From: Hydrocarboniphaga sp.
GTDB lineage: Bacteria; Pseudomonadota; Gammaproteobacteria; Nevskiales; Nevskiaceae
Direction: 5' to 3'
Assembly: GCF_028291725.1 (NCBI RefSeq)
Contig: NZ_JAQGNT010000084.1
Coordinates: 1-64,000, forward strand
DNA: 64,000 bases
This document shows positions 39,101 to 48,667 of the stretch, piece after piece. A program made the translations under genes and the position numbers. The notes under the pieces were generated by a model. It did no database searches and was not told the origin of the DNA. It worked only from the letters and a program-made list of their open reading frames with translations. Positions within the stretch are counted from its first letter, which is position 1. Each line of letters begins with the position of its first letter.

Positions 39101-39292
39101 TTCGTAGCGGAAGCTGTCCGCCATCAACTCGGCGCGGACCAGGTATCCGCCCGCCAGCCAGGTCGATACGCCCAGCACAAACAAGCTGCCGACCAGCAGC
39201 ATCGCCAGCTTGAACTGGAGCCCCTGCCGCCAATGCAAAGGCCGCACCCGCGCCGGTGCACGCATCGGGATGCTGGGTCTTGATCGGCTCAT
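36122..39292 (-). CDS. Membrane sensor with PAS and degenerate GGDEF and EAL domains
   Basis: A 1056-residue inner-membrane protein. In order: membrane helix about 28-48, a large extracytoplasmic region (about 50-390, Cache-like), second helix about 391-411, HAMP, PAS (about 490-610), GGDEF domain (about 625-790) and EAL domain (about 805-1056). The GGDEF signature reads MGADQF (706-711). The EAL motif position reads FDILLAL (838-844), and the catalytic DDFG loop reads VDHFA (960-964). Both enzymatic sites are therefore altered, pointing to a c-di-GMP sensor or scaffold such as LapD or CsrD rather than an active enzyme. The ATG at 39292 is chosen; a GTG at 39319 is possible. Confidence 0.9.
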   Translation of the reverse strand: MSRSRPSIPMRAPARVRPLHWRQGLQFKLAMLLVGSLFVLGVSTWLAGGYLVRAELMADSFRYERESAQRVADRFTALSDQVQELSNTLGTLAVQPGVPARAQFVAVTPILVERSAASSLIVAVGVWPLPHTLDPAVDRASLFLQRDASGVFNARDDYNDERAAPYYGESWFTPARYAAADRCYWTPIYREPLTRQEVVSCTLPLRDGRGFIGAITISLSVIRLNEMFARFTAGSPGYSLLIGRDTRLIGISDIAARQFGIKQPANLVQLAQQQPKFNPLALTIHQQDEAFISAAVQSPAYDAATVSALKDGTRDLSRQESELALASIWNQIARRGSQPEAPRLLRFDDDAVLNEPAFATLIELPQTFWRIVRVTSEREGFNGVHYFFNQTLLIVGGAALVTALLIYLSINWLVLRPLRRMTSDLANVDTAEDALHVQFDENSDNEIGVLSHWHNERVRQLRELMERTVATNSQLVVESDERRTAQEALAKAQERATLALQAVADGVIMTNERGIVEDINPVAEQLVGVTARAARGRIFTEVFKAQATRENTAADSPLPNLAELAIQRGTRLEYANGVFLHNDSRRELEVHVSVTPIRTRLNRVIGAIVVFRPAAEISEADPALQDRRMVDAVTGLPNRIACDRAIRALLDGVRITARPHVLLVIDVDHLKRVNDSAGQQAGDEVLTRLGESIVSRVASAGEVFRMGADQFAVLLSNFDEERGRVFAEALRELLGNTRIYWESKSVNVTVSIGLTAITDETYGPVDLMRRAEDACAAAKRAGRNAVMIYDNSQDRAERSSDDAIWVRRIRAGLEQSLFHLTTQWAMPAQTHQSEGHVFDILLALEDEEGFWASPSAFLPVAERHHLVPEMDRWVIRNTLEYLARSPDTLERLAFCSINLSAGTLSDHSLVEYLAEQFQRHPDVTPRKLCFELREDALAEFPNQAQIFCEAMRSLGVRVGVDHFAGRSASDVALIRRLNIDFVKIDALHFRSLGTDPVEQLLAESLVRLARTLRKRVVVANLGDAGALDAWRRLGADYLLGLAIAKPSPVVFYAPGG

Positions 39293-39424
39293 TTTTATGA
39301 AGAGTCTCGGTTCCCACACCTTATCTCGGCATGGTTGGCCGAATAATTACACAGGCCGTGCTGTTTTGTGCTTTAAGGCGATCAGCGCGCTATCGCAGGA
39401 CGATCGCCGGATCTGCCGGGCCGA

Positions 39425-40663
39425 CTAGCGCAGCAGCCGGCTGGCCTTGCGCAGTGCCGCGGCGAGCTGATCGATGTCGTCATGGCTGTTGTACACCGCC
39501 AGCGAAGCGCGGACTGTCGCCGACACGCCAAAGCGCTCCATCAGCGGCATCGTGCAGTGGTGGCCGGTGCGGACCGCGACGCCTTCCTGATCCAGGATTG
39601 CGCCCACGTCGTGCGGATGTGCCTGATCCAGCACGAAGGACAGGATGCCGGCCTTGTTCGCAGCGGTGCCGATCAGGCGCAGGCCGTCGACGCCCTTGAG
39701 CGCCTCGGTGCCGTAGGCGAGCAGTTCGTGTTCGTGCGCGGCAATCCTGGCCAGGCCGAGCTGGTCGATCCAGCCGAGCGCCGCGGCGAAGCCGATCGCG
39801 CCGCTGATGTCGGGCGTGCCAGCCTCGAACTTGTAGGGCACCTCGTTCCAGGTGCTTTTGTCGAAGCTGACGGTGCGGATCATGTCGCCCCCACCTTGCC
39901 AGGGGAGCATCGCCTCCAAATGCTCGCGGCGTGCCCAGAGCACGCCGAATCCGGTCGGGCCGTAGGCCTTGTGCGCCGAGCAGCAATAGAAATCCGCGCC
40001 CAGAACCGACAGATCCACCTTTGTGTGGGCGATCGCCTGGGCGCCGTCGATCAGCACCGGAATGCCGCGAGCCTTGGCTTCCGCAATCATCTCGGCGATC
40101 GGGTTGATCGTGCCCAGCGAGTTCGATACCTGCACAACCGCAACCAGCCGCGTGCGTGGGTTTAGCATCGCTTTCCAGGCTTTGAGATCCAGGCTGCCGT
40201 CGTCGAGCACCGGTGCGGCTACGGTTTTTGCGCCGACCAGCTGCCAGGGCACGATGTTGGAGTGATGCTCCATGCCGGTGACCAGTACCTCGTCGCCGGG
40301 CTGCAGCAGCGGCTGCAGATAGCTGCGGGCGACCAGGTTGATGCTCTCGGTCGTGCCGCGCGTGAAAACGATCTGCTCGCGCGACGTATTGAAGAACGCG
40401 CCGATGTGATCGCGCGCCGACTCAAAGCGGCTGGTCGCGCGCGCGGCGAGTTCGTGTACCGCGCGATGTACGTTGGCGTTCGCGTGGCGGTAGTAGTCGT
40501 CGAGTGCCGCGAGCACGGCCTCGGGTTTCTGTGTCGTCGCCGCATTGTCCAGGTAGGCAAGGCGCTTGCCGTGAATGCTCTCGGCCAGTATCGGGAACTG
40601 GGCGCGGATCGCATCCAGGTCCAGCGCGGCGGCGCGAGTCAGATCCGGTCCGCGGTCGTTCAT
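39425..40663 (-). CDS. sufS: Cysteine desulfurase SufS
   Basis: PLP enzyme that takes sulfur from cysteine as a persulfide for the SufBCD scaffold. The 412-residue protein shows YLDNAATTQKP, MEHHSNIVPWQ, the PLP lysine in SAHKAYGPTGFG, and the catalytic cysteine in RTGHHCTMPLMERFG. The frame continues 71 codons upstream, but GAGGA 7 bases before the ATG at 40663 and the ATGA overlap with sufD set the start. It is the last gene of the operon here; no sufE or sufU follows, so its sulfur acceptor must be encoded elsewhere. Confidence 0.96.
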   Translation of the reverse strand: MNDRGPDLTRAAALDLDAIRAQFPILAESIHGKRLAYLDNAATTQKPEAVLAALDDYYRHANANVHRAVHELAARATSRFESARDHIGAFFNTSREQIVFTRGTTESINLVARSYLQPLLQPGDEVLVTGMEHHSNIVPWQLVGAKTVAAPVLDDGSLDLKAWKAMLNPRTRLVAVVQVSNSLGTINPIAEMIAEAKARGIPVLIDGAQAIAHTKVDLSVLGADFYCCSAHKAYGPTGFGVLWARREHLEAMLPWQGGGDMIRTVSFDKSTWNEVPYKFEAGTPDISGAIGFAAALGWIDQLGLARIAAHEHELLAYGTEALKGVDGLRLIGTAANKAGILSFVLDQAHPHDVGAILDQEGVAVRTGHHCTMPLMERFGVSATVRASLAVYNSHDDIDQLAAALRKASRLLR

Positions 40664-41834
40664 ATCAAATCCTCGTAGGCGGTGGAGCCGGGCAAGCGGT
40701 TGGCGAGCCGACGTTCCATCTCGCGGCGCGCATCTTCTGCGCCGACTTTTGCCAGCACTTCGTGAGCGAACGCGAACAGCAGCAGATTGCGCGCGGTGTC
40801 GGAATCGAGCCCGCGCGAGCGCAGGTAATACAGCGCCATTTCGTCGAGCTGGCCGCAGGTCGCACCGTGCGCGCACTTGACGTCGTCGGCGTAGATCTCG
40901 AGCTCCGGCTTGGCGTTGATCTCGGCTCCGGGCGACAGCAGCAGCGACGCCAGCTTTTGTTCCGAGTCGGTTTTCTGCGCGGCTTTCTCGACGACGATGC
41001 GGCCGTTGAACACCGCATGCGCCCGGTCGGCGACCAGGCCGCGGAATACTTCGCGGCTGGTCGTGTGCGGCGCCTGATGCAGGATGCGTGTGTGGGTGTC
41101 GACATGCGTGCTGCCTCCGGGTGCGAACACGCCGTGCACTTCCGCATAGGCGCCAGGCTCACACAGCTGCACGTTCAGATCGTGACGCACCAGCGCGCCG
41201 CCGAGATCCAGCCCGACATATTCCAGGCGTGCGTCGCGGCCGACCCGGATCTGGCTGCGGAACAGATCGGTGGAAGCCTGGCCGCCATCCTGGATGCGCA
41301 GCAGCCGAAGCCGCGCGTTCGCACCGATTTCGACTTCGAGCACGCCGGTCGCCAGCGTCGCGCTGTCGTCGCCGCGCGTGTCGATCAGCAGGGTCGCCTC
41401 GCTGCCGGCTTCGAGCACGACGCGATGGCGCAGATGAGTCATTGCTGCAGCGGAATTCAGGCACAGCAGATGCAGTGGCTCGGCCTTCTGCTTGCGCGCG
41501 ACGCGCAGATCGAGGCCGTCACGCGTCAGCGCTGCGTTCAGCGCGGTAATGCCGTCGTCGGCCAGCGGTGTTTCAAATGCGCGGACTTCGCCGTTCTGGC
41601 GCTGGCCGTTGGCGAAGACCAGTGACTGCCAGTTCTGAAGTGTCGTCGCGACTATGGAGGTTTCGGTTGCTTCCGCAAAGCGGGCGTCGTTCAGCGCGCT
41701 CAGGTCGGTATAACGCCAGTCTTCTTCGCGCTTGCTCGGAAAGCCCTTGGCAACGAACTGCTTCCAGGCGCCGGCGCGTGCAACACGCAGCGTTTCGGGC
41801 AACTGGTCCCAGGCTTTTTGGTAGGAAGCTGCGC

Positions 41835-41838
<4 letters not shown>
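40660..41838 (-). CDS. sufD: Fe-S cluster assembly protein SufD
   Basis: Scaffold partner of SufB and SufC in the SUF complex. The 392-residue beta-helix protein has KREEDWRYTDLSAL near the N-terminus and the SUF core motif AEINAKPELEIYADDVKCAHGATCGQLD, with YLRSRGLD following. ATG overlaps the sufC stop; its stop overlaps the sufS start. All four suf junctions from sufC onwards are overlapping or touching, indicating coupled synthesis. Confidence 0.96.
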
Positions 41839-42578
<740 letters not shown>

Positions 42579-42580
42579 GT

Positions 42581-42781
42581 CTATTTTTTATCCTGAATCT
42601 GGTCGGCCATCAGCGTGCCGCCGACGGCCCAGTTGTCTTTTTTGTGTTCGTCGATGACGACGGTGACGCCTGCCTCGGTACAACCCGCGATACGGGCCAG
42701 CTCGCGCGTGAACACGGCCGCGATTTCGCGCTTCTGCTCGATGCTGCGGCCTTCCAGCATTTCGACTCGGATAATCGGCAT
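42581..42781 (-). CDS. 4-oxalocrotonate tautomerase family protein inside the suf operon
   Basis: A 66-residue protein starting MPIIRVEMLEGRS. After loss of Met the catalytic base Pro1 is exposed and Arg11 is present, with the hydrophobic/tryptophan region KKDNWAVGGTL near 50-60, so it looks enzymatically intact. The frame extends 28 codons further upstream into the sufB spacer, but Pro must follow the initiator Met, which fixes the ATG at 42781; GGGGG lies upstream. It sits between sufB and sufC, 2 bp before sufC. A link between this tautomerase and Fe-S assembly is not known to me. Confidence 0.85.
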   Translation of the reverse strand: MPIIRVEMLEGRSIEQKREIAAVFTRELARIAGCTEAGVTVVIDEHKKDNWAVGGTLMADQIQDKK

Positions 42782-42825
42782 GGCTACGCCCCCCGCGCGC
42801 GCGAAACGCGCGGGCGTTCGCCGCT

Positions 42826-42852
42826 GTAAAAGCCGCTTAATGTGGCTTTTAC
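42826..42852 (-). other. Hairpin between sufB and the tautomerase gene
   Basis: Perfect 9-bp stem (GTAAAAGCC / GGCTTTTAC) with a 9-base loop, 20 bp after the sufB stop. The pyrimidine run inside the stem is short, so it may tune expression of the genes downstream of sufB rather than stop transcription. Confidence 0.45.
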
Positions 42853-42872
42853 TTGCCTTCGGCAACCGCGCC

Positions 42873-44330
<1,458 letters not shown>

Positions 44331-44366
44331 TGGGTTGCCGTTGGTCTGTCTTGGGGTTTGCCGCGA

Positions 44367-44864
44367 TTACTCTGGCGTCGGCCAGAGTACGGTGGATTTG
44401 GTGCTCTTCGCGGATTTGGCGCGTGGATGGAAAGTCAGCGGATTTTCGTTGCTGCTGCGACGCAGCGGCGCGGCGATCTGCGCCAGCGTCACCGCTTCCA
44501 GCGCCTGACGGATCGCGGTATTGATCAGCCGCCAGTTGGCGCGCGTGCCGCAGCTGGTTTCGATGTTGCAGTCGCCGGTGTGGATCGAGCATCGCGTGAC
44601 AGCGATCGGGCCCTCGACTGCGTCGACGACGTCGGCGACGGTGATCTGCTCGGCGCTGCGCGTCAGCCGGTAGCCGCCCTGGGCACCGCGGGTCGCTTCG
44701 ATCAGCCTGGCCTTGGCCAGCTGCTTCAGCAGCTTGGATACCGTTGCCGGCGGGAGATGCGAACGGTCGGCGAGTTCCTGCGCGCTGTGCAGCCGCGCCG
44801 GGTCGGCCGCGATTGCGGTCATCACGACCGCCGCGTAATCCGTCAGTTTGGCGAGTTTGAGCAT
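44367..44864 (-). CDS. Rrf2-family SUF operon regulator (IscR/SufR-like)
   Basis: Winged-helix Rrf2 protein, 165 residues, that probably senses Fe-S status and controls the suf genes. The DNA-binding part has LTDYAAVVMTAIA, LPPATVSKLLKQLAKA and GAQGGYRLTR. Three cysteines at 92, 99 and 105 (RCSIHTGDCNIETSC) are spaced much like the cluster ligands of IscR. First gene of the suf operon, so autoregulation is likely. A TATAAA lies only 6 bases before the ATG and no ribosome-binding site is visible, so the mRNA may be leaderless. Confidence 0.93.
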   Translation of the reverse strand: MLKLAKLTDYAAVVMTAIAADPARLHSAQELADRSHLPPATVSKLLKQLAKARLIEATRGAQGGYRLTRSAEQITVADVVDAVEGPIAVTRCSIHTGDCNIETSCGTRANWRLINTAIRQALEAVTLAQIAAPLRRSSNENPLTFHPRAKSAKSTKSTVLWPTPE

Positions 44865-44870
44865 AGGCTG

Positions 44871-44904
44871 TTTATACAGGACTAATTTGGTACGGATTAA
44901 ATTT
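44871..44904 (-). promoter_or_regulatory. Candidate suf promoter and Rrf2 operator
   Basis: On the minus strand a TATAAA (44876-44871) faces the regulator gene. Upstream is an AT-rich imperfect dyad with AATTT / AAATT arms (44884-44903), which stands out from the GC-rich surroundings. The -35 is poor. The layout fits a promoter overlapped by an Rrf2-protein site. Confidence 0.4.
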
Positions 44905-44971
44905 TAGACTCTCCGGCCCGTCATAACAAGAAGCTGAGATGGTGGATTCTGTTCAGGCGAGCCGATAACCG

Positions 44972-45204
44972 ATGCCAGACACGCACAAAGCCCGGCTGAT
45001 CGCGGCGGCGATCGAGCGCCGGCGAGGCCTGTCGATCGACTACGACGGCGGTCAGCGGGTAACTGGGCCGCATACGCCGGGCGCGGATGCGGTGGATCGA
45101 TGATGGTTTGCGGCCATCAGCTACGCGGCGAGAGCCGCTCCGGCCAGGGCAGTGGCTTGAAGACGTTCACGCCGGCGCACATGCGAGGTCTCGCGACCGG
45201 ATCG
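44972..45204 (+). pseudogene. Frameshifted remnant of a WYL-like / 'YDGxxRxVEPH' protein
   Basis: From the ATG at 44972 the frame reads AAIERRRGLSIDYDGG, then QRVTGPHTPGADAVDR, and stops at 45103. Moving back one base at about 45100 continues as QLRGESRSGQGSGLKTFTPAHMRGL. Together these follow the layout of small proteins that begin 'I...AI..RR.L.I.YDGG.R.VEPH..G' and continue '...QLRG.SRSGQ.SGWK.F...RM.GL', a family I recall by pattern only. The 3' end is cut off by the convergent GST gene. The conserved VEPH reads TGPH, another sign of decay. Confidence 0.5.
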
Positions 45205-45861
45205 TCAATCCGGGGTATGTCCCTTGAGCGGGTAGTATTCGCGCCACGGCCTCGCCTCGTCGACGACCCGTGCGATCGACGGGCGAGCGAGCAGGCGTGC
45301 GCGATAATCCCGAAGCGCCGTGTGAGACTCCGGGATCGGGTAAGCCCAATGCGCGTAGAAGAGCGCCGGCGCCGCCGCGCAGTCAGCGATGCTGAAGACA
45401 TCGTTCGCCGCCCATTCGCGCCCCGTCATCCAACGGTTCAGCCACGCATAGCTCTTGTCTAAGCTCGCTTTCGCCTCGGCGCCAACATGCGGATCGCGTT
45501 TGTCCTCATCGCGCAGGGCGTTGAACACCATCCGCGACTGTGGAGCCATGACGTAATCGTCAAAGACACCGTCCATCTGCCGCGCTTCGATAGCGGCGCG
45601 TGGATCGGCCGGGACCATCGGCGGCGCGTTGCCATAATGAAGGTCGAGATACTCGATGATCGCCGCCGATTCGATGACCGTTCGATCGCCGTCAACCAGG
45701 ACCGGAAATTGACCGGTCGGGCCGAGGCGGCTGACGGCTTCGGCGTTTTCCGGGTGATCGGCGTCGATCATCAGAAATTCGAACGGCAGCTTGCGCTCGT
45801 ACAGTGCAATGAGCGCCTTCCAGTAGAAGGCGGCGAAAGGGTGGCCATAAATTCGCACCAT
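45205..45861 (-). CDS. Glutathione S-transferase family protein
   Basis: A 218-residue cytosolic GST. The thioredoxin-fold domain (about 1-80) contains the glutathione-binding segments LGPTGQFPVLVDGD and VIESAAIIEYL; the helical C-terminal domain has the folding motif FSIADCAAAPALFYA. The substrate is unknown. It is divergent from an HxlR regulator 95 bp away and is probably controlled by it. The pair lies on a degraded gene and may have been acquired as a unit. Confidence 0.9.
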   Translation of the reverse strand: MVRIYGHPFAAFYWKALIALYERKLPFEFLMIDADHPENAEAVSRLGPTGQFPVLVDGDRTVIESAAIIEYLDLHYGNAPPMVPADPRAAIEARQMDGVFDDYVMAPQSRMVFNALRDEDKRDPHVGAEAKASLDKSYAWLNRWMTGREWAANDVFSIADCAAAPALFYAHWAYPIPESHTALRDYRARLLARPSIARVVDEARPWREYYPLKGHTPD

Positions 45862-45890
45862 CGATTTGCTCTCCCGGCGGGTTAAACTGG

Positions 45891-45942
45891 TTGCTTAGTG
45901 CAAGCGGTTTGATCGTACTGAATGCGTTTGCATGCTGCAAGC
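45891..45942. promoter_or_regulatory. Two repeated operator-like sites between GST and hxlR-type genes
   Basis: TTGCttagtGCAAGC (45891-45905) and TTGCatgctGCAAGC (45928-45942) share the TTGC-N5-GCAA dyad plus the flanking GC, in the same orientation, 37 bp apart. They sit in the 95-bp divergent region, where an HxlR dimer would be expected to bind. Confidence 0.6.
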
Positions 45943-45956
45943 CAATTGGAGGGACG

Positions 45957-46469
45957 ATGCCGGACGACCATCGCTCGGGGTGCCCGATTAACCTAACGAT
46001 GGAAGCGCTCGGCGACCGTTGGAGCCTCATTGTCATCCGCGACCTCATGTTCGGAAACCGCCGGTCATTTCGGGATCTGCTTACCCAGTCGGAGGAAGGC
46101 ATCGCCTCGAATATCCTGTCGGCCCGGCTCAAGCGCCTCCTGTCGCTAGGGCTTCTGAGCAAACAGGACGATCCTCGACACCGCCAAAAGACCATCTACA
46201 GCTTGACCGAACCGGCGATCCAGCTGGTGCCGGTGCTCGCCGCGATCGGCGCCTGGGGCCGTCGCCACCTGGAGGTGAGCGAGGCGCTCGCCATCAGGGC
46301 GCAGCTCTTGGAGGAGGGCGGTCCGATCCTGTGGGACGCATTCATGGATGACCTTCGTGCAATGCACGTGGAAGATCCAGTGGGTGGCGCCACCGGAACC
46401 CGGCGGTCGGGGGTGCTCGACGATTTGACTGAAGCGTTCTTGAAGCTCGCAGGTGGGGACCGCGGGTAG
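45957..46469 (+). CDS. HxlR-family transcriptional regulator
   Basis: Winged-helix regulator of 170 residues with the typical HxlR start CPINLTMEALGDRWSLIVIRDLMFG, including a conserved cysteine near residue 10 that can serve as a redox or electrophile sensor in this family. FRDLLTQSEEGIASNILSARLKRL and the wing segment DPRHRQKTIYSLTE follow. The frame begins 22 codons earlier, but GGAGGGACG directly before the ATG at 45957 decides the start. Divergent from the GST gene, the likely target. Confidence 0.92.
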   Translation: MPDDHRSGCPINLTMEALGDRWSLIVIRDLMFGNRRSFRDLLTQSEEGIASNILSARLKRLLSLGLLSKQDDPRHRQKTIYSLTEPAIQLVPVLAAIGAWGRRHLEVSEALAIRAQLLEEGGPILWDAFMDDLRAMHVEDPVGGATGTRRSGVLDDLTEAFLKLAGGDRG

Positions 46470-46560
46470 ATCGATCGAAGCTACCCGGCCGGGAGACTGC
46501 AGCCACGCGTTGCTCGCTCTGTCGCTATGGTTGTGAGCGAACGTCCGCACTTCGGCGAAG

Positions 46561-47895
46561 TCATTCCGGCAGCAGCGGGCTCGGCGTGCGCGGAGTCGAC
46601 AGGAGGTCGAAGAACGCGCGCCACTGCGCCCACAGCGGCTCGTCGGGTCCGGTGGTGCGCTGCAGATAGTCCTTGATTACCCGCTCGCCATAGGAGTAAT
46701 TGATGATGTACGCGCCGTAGGTGTCGAAGAACGTGATCCGCTGCTGCGCGCGCTCCGGCGTCGCCAGGCCGAACGTACGCAGCCAGTCGACGGTTTCTTC
46801 CATGCTCGCCGAGCCGTCGCGATAACGCCGGCCGGCTTCGAGTACCGCGGCGCCGCTGGGTTTGGCGGCTTCGCTGATCGCGTCGTAGTTCTCGACTTCG
46901 AACGGATCGAAGCCGGCGAGTTCGAACAGCTGGCGCTCCAGCGCGAGCCGGGCGTCCGGGGGAAATGCCATCTGCACGCCGTAGTCGGCGGTGCCTTCGG
47001 CGATGAAGGATTGCGGCGAATACAGCGGATACACCGTGAATTCCTTCCAGCCGCGGCCTTTCACCAACTGGTCTTCGAGCAGTACGTTGTAGACATGATG
47101 GCCGGGGTAGCCTTCGTGCGAAGCCAGGCCAATTGCGCGCGAAATCGTGATCGGCTGATCGACATTGACCTCGATCTTGCTGACGTAGCCGCCCTGGTAC
47201 CAGTTGTAGGCGCTCCAGGGCTTGTCGTGCACTAGCGTGAGTTCAAAGCGCTCGCCTTCGGGAAGACGGAAGTACTGCAGAGTCCGGGCACGCGCCGCAT
47301 TGATCGCGAATGTCATCACCGCTTCGATCCGGTCACGCGGAATCGCGTAGCGCTCGATGTAGCGGTTGTAGCGATCCGACACGCTGCCTTCGCCCGGCGG
47401 TAACAGCTTGTCGAGCGCTTTGATCATCGGCGAGAAATCCTCGCGGCCGTAGAACGGCGCGGACACGTCGAACAGCGCCAGCGACTCGTCGTCGAAGCTC
47501 GGCTTCCAGTCCTCGAGCATGCGCGCGCGCGCTTCGAGCGCGCCGAGCTGGTTGCGCAGGAAGCGTTTGCGCAGGGCCCACAGCTCCGGCGGCACGTTCG
47601 GATCCACCGGCGCGGTCTCGATGTCCTTGACCAGGCGGGCGTTGAAATTGCGGATCGCCAGCAGCGAGCGCTTCTCCTTCTTCTCGGAGTCGCGCCAAGC
47701 GGCGGGGCCGTAGTAGGCATCGACATAGTTCGGGTCGTGCTCGCCCATCGCGATCACCTGGCGCACGTAACCTTCGGCGATTTTGTCCATGCTCAGCTGC
47801 GGTGGTGGGACTGCTTTATGCGGGCCCGAGGTGGTGCAGGCGCTGAGCGCCGCGATGGAAAGCGCTGTGGTCAGCGCGGCAAACCGATAGTTCAA
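46561..47895 (-). CDS. DUF885-family lipoprotein, probable metallopeptidase-like
   Basis: A 444-residue precursor with a lipoprotein signal (lipobox LSAC, Cys20). The body matches the DUF885 pattern, including the putative zinc motif HEGYPGHHVYN (about 261-271) and a downstream EGTADYG glutamate. The family is structurally related to thermolysin-like peptidases, but the substrate is unknown. The protein should be membrane-anchored in the periplasm. It lies next to a VapBC-type cassette with no apparent functional link. Confidence 0.8.
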   Translation of the reverse strand: MNYRFAALTTALSIAALSACTTSGPHKAVPPPQLSMDKIAEGYVRQVIAMGEHDPNYVDAYYGPAAWRDSEKKEKRSLLAIRNFNARLVKDIETAPVDPNVPPELWALRKRFLRNQLGALEARARMLEDWKPSFDDESLALFDVSAPFYGREDFSPMIKALDKLLPPGEGSVSDRYNRYIERYAIPRDRIEAVMTFAINAARARTLQYFRLPEGERFELTLVHDKPWSAYNWYQGGYVSKIEVNVDQPITISRAIGLASHEGYPGHHVYNVLLEDQLVKGRGWKEFTVYPLYSPQSFIAEGTADYGVQMAFPPDARLALERQLFELAGFDPFEVENYDAISEAAKPSGAAVLEAGRRYRDGSASMEETVDWLRTFGLATPERAQQRITFFDTYGAYIINYSYGERVIKDYLQRTTGPDEPLWAQWRAFFDLLSTPRTPSPLLPE

Positions 47896-47908
47896 GCTTG
47901 AGCCCTCC

Positions 47909-48343
47909 TCAAGGCGGCAATTCGATGCTCAGCGTTCCCGGCCGCGAAAGCGCGGTGAAATGACGGACATTGAGCGTATACAGAATGCTGGCCTTGGCTT
48001 TCCGGGCCACGGCCAGATGAAGAAAATCGTATAACGCGCCACCACGCACGCCGGCTGCTGAAGTCTTGCCGATCGCCGCCAGCAATTCACGCGAAGTCAG
48101 GTCGACGGATTTGAGTCGCGGCGCCAGCGAACTTTGAATCAGCTCAGTGGCCAGCGCCGGCGGAACACGCAGCCCGAGTTTGCCGCCGGTCAGCGTTGCG
48201 AAGGTTTCCGCCAGCGCGTGGCTCCAGATGCACGCCGATTTGCGCGCGAGCAAGCGCAGACAGGCTTCGTGATGGGTTTCGTCCTCCACCAGGGCCGCGA
48301 CCAGTACCGAGGAGTCCAGCAGCACGATGCTGCCAGGGGTCAC
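47909..48343 (-). CDS. vapC: PIN-domain toxin-like ribonuclease (VapC family)
   Basis: A 144-residue PIN-domain protein with the acidic residues of the nuclease centre: Asp10 in VLLDSSVLV, Glu in HALAETFATLTGG and Asp in ALYDFLHLAVA, and a TLNVRHF end motif. VapC toxins cut RNA, often initiator tRNA or rRNA. GTG start overlapping the upstream antitoxin-like gene (GTGA), the standard type II toxin-antitoxin layout. Confidence 0.88.
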   Translation of the reverse strand: MTPGSIVLLDSSVLVAALVEDETHHEACLRLLARKSACIWSHALAETFATLTGGKLGLRVPPALATELIQSSLAPRLKSVDLTSRELLAAIGKTSAAGVRGGALYDFLHLAVARKAKASILYTLNVRHFTALSRPGTLSIELPP

Positions 48344-48609
48344 CGGCGTGTGCCCCGGGCTTCTTGGTCACCGCGCTCGGCTGCGACAGCGGCGGCGGCA
48401 TCGACCGGCTTGCCGGTCGCGGCGAGTACCATCAAGCCGGATTTCCTCACCACGGCCGGTTGTTCCTCGTCGGAAACCGGGATCAGCTCCAAATGACCGG
48501 CGACGACAGAGGCCTGCAAGCGGGCGCCGCCCTGGAGATTGAGCCGCTGGCGGATCGCCTTGGGCAGTACCAGGCGTCCGCTGGCATCCATGGAAATGGT
48601 CGTCGTCAT
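48340..48609 (-). CDS. vapB: AbrB/MazE-type antitoxin (VapB-like)
   Basis: An 89-residue protein starting MTTTISMDASGRLVLPKAIRQRLNL, a SpoVT/AbrB swapped-hairpin DNA-binding domain (about 1-45). The C-terminal tail would bind and neutralise the PIN toxin. The frame is open for 99 codons upstream through repeat DNA; the ATG at 48609 is the domain start. It overlaps the toxin gene by 4 bases and probably represses its own promoter, which would lie next to the repeat at 48668. Confidence 0.85.
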   Translation of the reverse strand: MTTTISMDASGRLVLPKAIRQRLNLQGGARLQASVVAGHLELIPVSDEEQPAVVRKSGLMVLAATGKPVDAAAAVAAERGDQEARGTRR

Positions 48610-48667
48610 GGCTGAATTTCTACCATGAAGTCCGCCATGAAACCAGCCGCGGGGTCGTTTCGTCCGC

